Source: Miltoncostaeaceae bacterium (GTDB lineage: Bacteria; Actinomycetota; Thermoleophilia; Miltoncostaeales; Miltoncostaeaceae). From it: a stretch of DNA of 5,209 bases. How positions within the stretch are numbered: the stretch's first letter is position 1; each line of letters begins with the position of its first letter. Location: NCBI GenBank assembly GCA_030598075.1, contig JAUVQP010000113.1, positions 1-5,209 on the forward strand, in the 5' to 3' direction. The position numbers were made by a program, and so were the translations under genes. Below the pieces are notes generated by a model. That model did no database searches. It had not been told where the DNA came from and saw only the letters and a list, made by a program, of their open reading frames with translations. This document shows, piece after piece, positions 1 to 5,209 of this stretch.

Positions 1-429
1 CTCGAGCATCTCGACGACGACGCGGCGGGCTTGGCGGAGCTTGCTCGTGTCTGCCGTCCCGGTGCGCTGCTCCTCGTGACCGTGCCGGGTGACCCGTTTC
101 GCTACGACTGGACCGACCTCTGGGCGGGCCATCGGCGTCGCTACGACGACGCCGGCCTCGCGGAGCGCATCGCCGAGGCGGGGTTCGTGGGCGTCCGTGT
201 CGATGGATGGGGGTTCCCCCTGTCGGCGCTCTACCACCGACAGGTCTACCGGCGAGCGCTTCGTCGCCGGCTGGAGCGCGGGTCGCTCGGCGGGAGCCCG
301 CCGGCTCTCGCGAGGCGCATGATCCGCGTCGTCTTGGAGCTCGACACGCTGTCCGGCGGCCGGCGGAAGGGCGCCCTCGGTCTGATCGCGACCGCTCGGC
401 GGTCGGCCGACGCCGCGAGGACCAGTTGA
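1..429 (+). CDS. Class I SAM-dependent methyltransferase, C-terminal part (5' end cut by window)
   Basis: The frame is open from base 1 and ends in TGA at 427-429, giving 142 residues; the N-terminal SAM-binding half lies outside the window. The visible part begins LEHLDDD, the 'xLEHL' segment that follows the acidic strand in Methyltransf_11/23 proteins. Next comes LAELARVCRPGALLLVTVP (residues 11-29), the typical helix, 'RPGG-like' turn and beta strand. WAGHRRRYDDAGLAERIAEAGF follows at about residues 37-58; a GHxRRY motif before the 'AGF' helix is common in methyltransferases found beside glycosyltransferases. The TTG at 31 is an internal leucine, not a start, because the conserved LEHL lies upstream in frame. 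It should be a cytoplasmic enzyme moving a methyl group from SAM to a small molecule, sugar or lipid; the substrate cannot be read. The next gene starts 16 bp downstream on the same strand. The class call is secure and the substrate is unknown. Confidence 0.88.
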   Translation, partial: LEHLDDDAAGLAELARVCRPGALLLVTVPGDPFRYDWTDLWAGHRRRYDDAGLAERIAEAGFVGVRVDGWGFPLSALYHRQVYRRALRRRLERGSLGGSPPALARRMIRVVLELDTLSGGRRKGALGLIATARRSADAARTS

Positions 430-445
430 GGGTGCCCGGGCGACG

Positions 446-1381
446 ATGAGCGGGAGTGGCGCTGCGAACGCAGTCCCCGGTCGCTCCCGAACCCGCAGGG
501 TGGCCGGTCTCGTCGCCGGGCTCGCGATCCTCGGGTTCTTGCTCTTCGGCGTGGCCGATAGCTGGACCGTCGTCCGGGACTTCGATTGGCATCTTCGCCC
601 GCTCCCGCTGGCGGCAGCGGCGCTGGTGCTGTTGTCGTTCTACGCCACGAGCGGTCTCGCCTACGCCGCCATCGTGCGCCAGCTCGACCCCCGGCCTCCC
701 GAGCTTCGCGCGACCCTGTCGGTCTGGGCGCGTTCGCTCCTCGGCCGGTACGTCCCGGGCAACGTTCTCATGGTCGTCAGTCGGGTCGTCCTGGCGCACG
801 AGCGGGGTGTTCCCCGTCGCGTGACGGTGGCTGCGACAGCATACGAGCAGGTGCTGGCTCTGCTCGTTGCCGCGATCGCCGCAGCGGTCTTCGTGGCTCT
901 GTCCGGGGCCATCACGGGCCGGTGGGGCCTCGTCGCCCTGGGGGTGATTCCTCTCGGGGTGGCGGCCATCCATCCGCGCATCTTCGGACCCGCGGCGCAG
1001 TGGGCGCTACGGCGTGTCGGCCGCCCCCCTCTGCCCAGGCTGCTGTCGTCTCGGCAGCTGATGGTGTTGGGCCTCCGGTACGCGGCCGCGGCCGCTCTCC
1101 TCGGCCTCGGGATATGGCTCTCGATCTTCGCGGCGGTCGGGTCGCAGGCCGGCGGACCGCTGTTCGTGGGCGCTGCGTTTCTCTTGGCGGTCGTCATCTC
1201 GATAGCCGCTTTCATCTTTCCCGCCGGGCTCGGTGTCCGCGAAGGCGTCTTCGCCGCCGCGCTCGCCACGAACCTTCCCGGAGGGGTCGCCATCGCGTTG
1301 GCGGTCGGGAGCCGACTGTTTCTGACCGCCGTGGAGCTGGTGTTCATCGCGCTCGCGGTGCTCTGGGATCGCCGACGATGA
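446..1381 (+). CDS. Flippase-like membrane protein (lysylphosphatidylglycerol synthase TM region / YbhN-AglD family)
   Basis: This is a 311-residue polytopic membrane protein with hydrophobic segments near residues 19-36, 53-77, 104-116, 129-153, 159-176, 209-230, 238-258 and 281-306. Family marks are RYVPGNV at 101-107 (the usual 'KYIPGKV' site), a YEQ at 133-135 inside a membrane segment, HPR at 176-178 and FPAGLGVREG at 258-267, matching the conserved 'P-G-G-REG' motif near the C terminus. This is the membrane domain of MprF without its aminoacyl-transferase domain; the length suits stand-alone members. MprF flips lysyl-phosphatidylglycerol, and stand-alone relatives such as AglD occur in lipid-linked glycan pathways. 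A role in moving a lipid-linked substrate across the membrane for the GT-C-like neighbours is inference. ATG 446 is preceded by GAGGG at 428-432, a rather distant 13 bp away. The stop overlaps the next start as ATGA (1378-1381), which suggests translational coupling. Confidence 0.88.
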   Translation: MSGSGAANAVPGRSRTRRVAGLVAGLAILGFLLFGVADSWTVVRDFDWHLRPLPLAAAALVLLSFYATSGLAYAAIVRQLDPRPPELRATLSVWARSLLGRYVPGNVLMVVSRVVLAHERGVPRRVTVAATAYEQVLALLVAAIAAAVFVALSGAITGRWGLVALGVIPLGVAAIHPRIFGPAAQWALRRVGRPPLPRLLSSRQLMVLGLRYAAAAALLGLGIWLSIFAAVGSQAGGPLFVGAAFLLAVVISIAAFIFPAGLGVREGVFAAALATNLPGGVAIALAVGSRLFLTAVELVFIALAVLWDRRR

Positions 1382-2889
1382 GCGCGCGCGCGCCGTGGCC
1401 ATCTCTCGCTCTGGCGCGTGGCCGCCCGATCGCTCGGGTTGACGCGACGACGCTGACGCTGACCGCCATGACCCTCGCCTGGGCCGCTCTCATGGCCTCG
1501 CTGTCCATCGCCCGGCACCGCGCGTTCTCCACCGGACGCTTCGACCTCGGAAACATGGTGCAGGCCGTTTGGTCCACGGTCCAGGGCCGGCCGCTCGAGA
1601 CGACCGATGCCATCAGCGGCGAGCAGTTCGTCCGACTGGGAGCCCACGTCGACCCGATCCTGGTGCTCTTCGCTCCGCTCTACTGGGTGTGGCCGAGTCC
1701 CGAGATGCTGTTGGTGGCGCAGGCGGTGGTCGTCGCGCTCGGCGCCGTGCCGGTGTTCTGGCTCGGACGGCGTTGGCTTGGCGACGATCGGCTCGCCCTC
1801 GCCTCCGCCGCGGTCTACCTGCTCTATCCGCCGCTGGCCTGGGCCACGGTGACCGAGTTTCATCCGGTAACGCTGGCCGCCCCGATCCTGCTCCTGGCCA
1901 TCTGGGCCGCGGATGCCCGTCGCTACGGCATTCTCGCTATCGCCGCAACGGCGGCCGCGCTCACCAAGGAGGAGGTGGGACTCGCTCTCGTGATGCTCGG
2001 CCTGTGGATGGCCGTCCGGGGTGCGCGTCGGGCGGGCGCTCTGCTGGCCGCAGCCTCCGCTGCCTGGGTGGCGGCGGCGCTTTGGGTCATCATCCCGGCT
2101 TTCAACCACGGTGAGGACAGCGCGTTTATCGGGCGCTACTCGGCTTTTGGCGACAGCGCGGGCGAGGTGGCGCTCGGCGCCGCTCTTCGGCCGTGGGATG
2201 TCATCGAGGTGGCCGCGACGCCGGATCGGGGCGGCTATCTCTTGGCCCTGCTGCTGCCCCTGCTCGCGCTGCCGTTCGCGGCCCCCCTTCTCGCGCTCGG
2301 CGCCCTTCCTGAGGTCCTGCTGAATGTCCTGTCCAACTGGTGGCCGCAGTACTCGATCGAGTTCCAGTACGTGGCGGTCGTCGTTCCGTTCCTGATCGCG
2401 GCCTCGATCGCGGGTTTGGCGAGGCTGCGCCGATCCGCTCGGCCGGCGGTGTTGGTCAGGGCGCTCGAGCGACCCGGGCCGCTTGCCCTCGGGCTCGTCG
2501 TCTGGGTGGCGCTTTCGGGGGTTCTCCTCGGCCCTCTGCCCTGGTGGGGCGCGGTCTCGCTGGCTTCGGACAGCCGTGTCCAGGAGTACGCGCGGAGTCC
2601 GCACACCGTCGCTCAGCGCGAGGCGATCGCCCTCGTGCCCGCCGGGGTTCCCGTGTCGGCAGGCAATCGGATGGGCGCGCACCTCTCTGACCGCCGCACG
2701 ATCTACACCTTCCCCTTTCTCGGCGACGCGGAGTGGGTCGTGGTGGATCGCCGGCAGCCGTTCATCGTCGACCGACCCGCCCCTCGGGCGCACGAGAGAC
2801 GGGTGCGGGCCCTGCTCGCCGAGCCGGCGTCGTCGGTGATCTATGACCGCGACGGCGTCCTGGTGATTCGCCGAGAGCCGCCCGCATGA
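1378..2889 (+). CDS. DUF2079 family polytopic membrane protein (GT-C-like)
   Basis: A 503-residue membrane protein. The start is ATG 1378, which overlaps the preceding stop as ATGA and has a weak GGGA at 1365-1368. The same frame is open much further upstream, but that part is a shadow of the flippase-like gene. DUF2079 marks in order are FDLGNM at 55-60 followed by QAVWST and a QGRPL turn, GAHVDP at 88-93, TEFHP at 159-163, TKEE at 196-199 and YSIEFQY at 325-331. About nine to eleven hydrophobic segments cover residues 25-45, 92-130, 138-177, 183-211, 219-240, 286-318, 331-349 and 368-392. A soluble C-terminal domain (about 395-503) contains VPAGVPVSAGNRMGAHLSDRR and IYTFP; in this family such a tail is expected outside the cytoplasm. 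DUF2079 has a GT-C-like layout, with early acidic residues (D56 is a candidate) in the first external loop, but no activity is established. Transfer of sugar from a polyprenyl-phosphate donor is inference. Family membership is secure. Confidence 0.88.
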   Translation: MSARAPWPSLALARGRPIARVDATTLTLTAMTLAWAALMASLSIARHRAFSTGRFDLGNMVQAVWSTVQGRPLETTDAISGEQFVRLGAHVDPILVLFAPLYWVWPSPEMLLVAQAVVVALGAVPVFWLGRRWLGDDRLALASAAVYLLYPPLAWATVTEFHPVTLAAPILLLAIWAADARRYGILAIAATAAALTKEEVGLALVMLGLWMAVRGARRAGALLAAASAAWVAAALWVIIPAFNHGEDSAFIGRYSAFGDSAGEVALGAALRPWDVIEVAATPDRGGYLLALLLPLLALPFAAPLLALGALPEVLLNVLSNWWPQYSIEFQYVAVVVPFLIAASIAGLARLRRSARPAVLVRALERPGPLALGLVVWVALSGVLLGPLPWWGAVSLASDSRVQEYARSPHTVAQREAIALVPAGVPVSAGNRMGAHLSDRRTIYTFPFLGDAEWVVVDRRQPFIVDRPAPRAHERRVRALLAEPASSVIYDRDGVLVIRREPPA

Positions 2890-2948
2890 CCCCCCGGACT
2901 CCCACCACGGCTCTCGTCGCGGCCCGGGCGCGCTGCTCCTCGCCGTGA
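2886..2948 (+). other. Possible 20-codon leader ORF, or displaced true start of the next gene
   Basis: ATG 2886 overlaps the DUF2079 stop as ATGA, the same junction used between the two preceding genes. GAGAG at 2873-2877 lies 8 bp upstream, a better ribosome-site candidate than anything before ATG 2956. The frame reads MTPRTPTTALVAARARCSSP and stops at TGA 2946-2948, 7 bp before the PIG-V start. It could be a coupling minicistron that delivers ribosomes to ATG 2956. It could also be the true 5' end of the PIG-V gene, knocked out of frame in the C6 run at 2890-2895: removing one C joins ATG 2886 to the PIG-V frame with no intervening stop. The peptide has no recognisable domain, and chance cannot be excluded. 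Confidence 0.25.
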
Positions 2949-2955
2949 TCACCGG

Positions 2956-4146
2956 ATGGCCCGGGATGCGGCGCTGACCGGCCTGGTCTCCCGTACCCCG
3001 CTGATCCGGAACGGCGTCCTGCGGCAGCCGCTGATCGCCTGGGCCAGCTCTCGTGCCCTCGTCTTCGCCGCCGCGCTTCTCGCCGCCGCTCTGTTCGGAA
3101 GCCCGGAGCGAGGCGTGGACCCGGCCGTGCCCGGGGCCCTGGCCTTCCTCGGCGCGTGGGACGGCACGTGGTACCTGGAGATCGCGTCCTCGGGCTACAG
3201 CGACGATCTGTCCGCGGTCGGCTCCGAGTTCACCAGCTTCGCCTTCTTTCCGCTCCTTCCCGCCCTCTTGGCGCTGGCCTCGCTCGTGGGCCTCAACCCG
3301 GCCATCGCGGGTGTGGTCATCTCGAATCTGGCCTTCCTGGGGGCCCTCATCGCGCTGCATGCTCTGACGCGGCAACTTCGCGGCGAGCGCACCGCGACGG
3401 TCGCGACCTGGTCTCTGGCCCTCGCGCCCCCCGCGGTGGTCGCGTCCATGATCTACACCGAGGGGATTGTGCTGGCTTTGGCGATCGGCGCAGGGCTCGC
3501 CGCGTCACGAGGCCGCTTTGCGCTGGCCGGTGGAGCGGCCGCCCTGGCGACCATCGCGCGGCCTCCGGGGGTGCTGGTCGTGGTGTTGGTCGGAGCGCTT
3601 GCGGTGGCCGATGGATCGTCCGGTCGCCGTGGACGGCTTCTTCGTGGAGTCGTTCCCGGAATCGCTGCTCTCGCCGCTTTCGCGGCCTGGCTCTGGTGGA
3701 TGCACGGATCGCCCACCCTGCCGCTGGAGGCGCAGGAGGCGTGGGATCGAGGAACGCTGATCGTCGGGCTTGCCACCGTGGCCCCCGCCGAGATCGCCGC
3801 CGCCGTCGGCGCCGCGGTCCACCTCGATGTGACCGCCGCGTGGTGGGCGACCATCAGGGATGTCGGCTTCGGAGCGCTCTACCTCGCTCTGCTCGTGCGA
3901 CTCTGGCGTGAGGAGGGCACGTGGCGGTCGCCCTGGGTGATCTACTCGGGGCTGGTGCTGGCCCTGCCTTTGGCCAGCGGTGTGGCGACATCGCTCGCGC
4001 GCCTTGGTCTGATGGCGTTTCCGCTCGCGTGGCCCGCAGCAACCTGGATCCAGGAGTCCTCTCCGCGGCGGGCTCGCCTCGCCACCGTCACCGCGCTGGT
4101 GGGGATCGTGGCCTTTACGGCGCTCCTCGCGGTGCGCTCGCCCTGA
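2956..4146 (+). CDS. PIG-V-like (GPI mannosyltransferase 2-related) membrane glycosyltransferase family protein
   Basis: A 396-residue polytopic membrane protein resembling bacterial members of the PIG-V/mannosyltransferase family (PF04188 type). Marks are ASSR at 30-33 in the first membrane helix and AWDGTWYLEIASSGY at 67-81, the conserved first external loop with the probable catalytic or donor-binding aspartate D69. FFPLLP follows at 97-102, then YTEG at 167-170, ATIARPPG at 198-205 and a late RLGLMAFPLAWP segment at 349-360. Hydrophobic segments lie near 26-47, 59-66, 98-113, 116-137, 146-164, 170-183, 187-217, 230-248, 268-288, 303-315, 327-345, 350-364 and 375-393. Eukaryotic PIG-V adds mannose from dolichol-phosphate-mannose on the lumenal face. 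By analogy this protein would use a polyprenyl-phosphate sugar outside the membrane, but donor and acceptor are unknown. ATG 2956 has no clear Shine-Dalgarno sequence and could depend on coupling to the small ORF at 2886. The last 205 bp are overlapped antisense by the convergent gene. Confidence 0.87.
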   Translation: MARDAALTGLVSRTPLIRNGVLRQPLIAWASSRALVFAAALLAAALFGSPERGVDPAVPGALAFLGAWDGTWYLEIASSGYSDDLSAVGSEFTSFAFFPLLPALLALASLVGLNPAIAGVVISNLAFLGALIALHALTRQLRGERTATVATWSLALAPPAVVASMIYTEGIVLALAIGAGLAASRGRFALAGGAAALATIARPPGVLVVVLVGALAVADGSSGRRGRLLRGVVPGIAALAAFAAWLWWMHGSPTLPLEAQEAWDRGTLIVGLATVAPAEIAAAVGAAVHLDVTAAWWATIRDVGFGALYLALLVRLWREEGTWRSPWVIYSGLVLALPLASGVATSLARLGLMAFPLAWPAATWIQESSPRRARLATVTALVGIVAFTALLAVRSP

Positions 4147-5209
4147 GGAGTGGAGGGCCTGCTGGCCGCGCAGTCGTGGCGACCCCCGAGAACCGCGCCG
4201 ACCACCGTTCCCAGGCGTACGGAGAACTCGACGCGCACGATTCCCGGTCGGCGCGCCCGGACCTCGGTCCCCCAGGCGCCGTGCGGGGCGACGCAGGCCG
4301 CGCCCTCGGTCACCTGCCAGTAGGGCGTGTAGCGGATGCGTAGCCGATATCGGCCGGGCCGGCGCACACGAAGCGTGATCGCGTCCGCGCCGATCGACAC
4401 CACGTCGACCCCTTCCTGCGGGGTCGCGATCGGGGTCGGTCGCCGCAACTCATAGATCGTCCAGGGGCCCACGCGCGCCGCAACATCGAGCCCCGCTCCG
4501 GCTCGGATGATCTCCGCCTCGCGACGGGCGCTGGGATCCAACGGGTCGTCCGGAAGAAAGACGTAGCGCACGCCGAGCTGCCGCAGCCACGATCGGTATC
4601 GCGCCGGCGTGAGGTCGTCGTAGAGGGCTTTGTTTACCGGAAAATCGTCTTGGCGGAACCAGCCCCGCGCGAGCGGTACGCCGCGCCGGGCGAGATGGTA
4701 GGCCTCCCAGTTGTCGGCGGTGGCGACCACCTCGACCCGATAGTTCTGGTCGTGATGCTCATCGAGGAACGCGACCACGGGGTCCCAGAAGCTCTGATCC
4801 GCGGCCTCCGCGGCGCTCGCCGTGCGCCACCCGGTGATCGCGGGCATCGCCTGCCACGCGAGGGCGGTGACGATGAGCGGGATCGCGACCATGCGGGGAC
4901 GAAAACCCCGAGCCGAGAGCGGGATGAGGAGCAGGGGTGTCCCCAACAGCAGCAGCAGGCGCCCGACGTTTCCGCCGAGGGGTCCGGGCGCCGCGATGGT
5001 CGCGAGAGAGAGGGCTCCATACGCGGCGAACATGGCGCGCAGATGCTTCCCCTGGGGCAGGCCGCGACTCAGGAGAAACCCCGCCACGCAGAAGCCCGAG
5101 ACGGCGATGGCCGTCTCGGGCTCGAACGGGTAGCGACCCTCGGTGGCAAAGGCTCGCACGAAAAGCGCTTGGACCACGACGATAGAGAGCATCGCGACGG
5201 CGAAGACAA
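3942..5209 (-). CDS. Polytopic membrane protein with extracytoplasmic C-terminal domain, partial (N terminus beyond right edge)
   Basis: The frame is open to the right edge, so the start is not in the window. The methionine at 5192-5190 is probably internal, since the upstream codons continue a hydrophobic stretch (VFAVA). Numbering from it, membrane segments lie near residues 1-15, 27-42, 53-68, 77-93 and 101-119. A soluble domain follows (about 130-341) with FWDPVVAFLDEH, RVEVVATADNWEAYHLARR (152-170), GVPLARGWFRQDD, LTPARYRSWLRQLGVRYVFLPDDPLD (194-219) and a beta-rich end through TPYWQVTEG to GGRHDC (336-341). I recall this layout from uncharacterised actinobacterial membrane proteins, some GT-C-like, but cannot name the family with certainty. 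A role in the same envelope glycan pathway is inference. The plausible domain ends near residue 341 (base 4170); residues 342-416, up to TAG at 3944-3942, are Arg/Ala/Ser/Thr-rich and mostly the antisense of the PIG-V gene. That tail may be real read-through or may follow a lost stop or a frameshift. Confidence 0.75.
   Translation of the reverse strand, partial: VFAVAMLSIVVVQALFVRAFATEGRYPFEPETAIAVSGFCVAGFLLSRGLPQGKHLRAMFAAYGALSLATIAAPGPLGGNVGRLLLLLGTPLLLIPLSARGFRPRMVAIPLIVTALAWQAMPAITGWRTASAAEAADQSFWDPVVAFLDEHHDQNYRVEVVATADNWEAYHLARRGVPLARGWFRQDDFPVNKALYDDLTPARYRSWLRQLGVRYVFLPDDPLDPSARREAEIIRAGAGLDVAARVGPWTIYELRRPTPIATPQEGVDVVSIGADAITLRVRRPGRYRLRIRYTPYWQVTEGAACVAPHGAWGTEVRARRPGIVRVEFSVRLGTVVGAVLGGRHDCAASRPSTPQGERTARSAVKATIPTSAVTVARRARRGEDSWIQVAAGHASGNAIRPRRASDVATPLAKGRASTSPE
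5093..5122. repeat. Perfect 13-bp inverted repeat with 4-base loop (intragenic hairpin)
   Basis: AGCCCGAGACGGC at 5093-5105 pairs perfectly with GCCGTCTCGGGCT at 5110-5122 around the loop GATG (5106-5109). The flanking bases 5092 and 5123 do not pair, so the arms are exactly 13 bp. It lies inside the minus-strand membrane-protein gene, covering codons for about residues 24-34 (EPETAIAVSGF). No T-run follows on either strand (plus side continues CGAACGGG, minus side TCTGCGTGG), so it is not a standard intrinsic terminator. The transcript would form a very stable stem. Whether it is functional or a by-product of codon choice is unknown. Confidence 0.8.

Noticed and set aside
1..6. CTCGAG (XhoI-like site) exactly at the left edge, as a sign of a cloning junction
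   Set aside because: It encodes Leu-Glu of the conserved LEHL motif in frame, so it is explained by the gene.
31..33. TTG as a possible start of the methyltransferase
   Set aside because: The conserved LEHL segment lies upstream in the same frame, so the gene enters from outside the window.
586..1377. Upstream extension of the DUF2079 frame to an ATG at 586
   Set aside because: The extension is Arg/Gly/Pro-rich, lies out of frame over the flippase-like gene and has no DUF2079 features; ATG 1378 at the ATGA overlap is the natural start.
2923..2977. A hydrophobic stretch in frame 2 (PGALLLAVITGWPGMRR) resembling the PGALLLVTVP strand of the methyltransferase, as a possible gene remnant
   Set aside because: It has no suitable start, is very short and shares only a common G+C-rich string (CGCTGCTCCTCG); coincidence is the simpler explanation.
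661..3375. A 904-codon open frame on the minus strand running across the flippase-like, DUF2079 and PIG-V genes
   Set aside because: Its translation is full of Arg, Gly, Glu, Gln, Pro and His with no domain and crosses three well-supported genes. Long antisense frames like this are common in G+C-rich DNA.
4156..4167. GGCC-TGCT-GGCC hairpin between the convergent stops, as a terminator
   Set aside because: The stem is only 4 bp, no T-run follows, and it lies within the open minus-strand frame.

Overview
This window is G+C-rich (near 70 percent by eye), densely packed coding DNA with very G/C-biased third codon positions. Gene families and composition suggest an actinobacterium (Actinomycetota). 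A deep lineage such as Thermoleophilia or Acidimicrobiia is plausible, but the sequence does not settle the class. No rRNA, tRNA, CRISPR array, insertion sequence or phage gene is visible.

Layout. A plus-strand run of four genes fills positions 1 to 4146. It starts with the 3' part of a class I SAM-dependent methyltransferase (1-429), cut by the left edge. Next come a YbhN/AglD/MprF-type flippase-like membrane protein (446-1381), a DUF2079 polytopic membrane protein (1378-2889) and a PIG-V-like membrane mannosyltransferase-family protein (2956-4146). Spacings are 16 bp, an ATGA overlap and 66 bp, so one operon is likely. The 66-bp gap is odd: an ATG overlaps the DUF2079 stop in another ATGA and opens a 20-codon frame ending 7 bp before the PIG-V start. 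On the minus strand, reading in from the right edge, is the C-terminal part of another multispan membrane protein with an extracytoplasmic-type domain. Its frame does not stop between the genes; it runs 205 bp antisense into the PIG-V gene, giving a convergent overlap.

How the genes may work together. Four consecutive membrane proteins, two resembling GT-C-fold glycosyltransferases and one resembling lipid flippases, next to a methyltransferase of the kind often found in glycan clusters, suggest assembly or modification of a lipid-linked or cell-envelope glycan. This is inference from families and neighbourhood; no substrate can be read from the sequence. I see no clear new defence or mobile system. 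The points most worth checking are the convergent overlap, the small ORF or possible frameshift before the PIG-V gene, and a perfect 13-bp hairpin inside the minus-strand gene.
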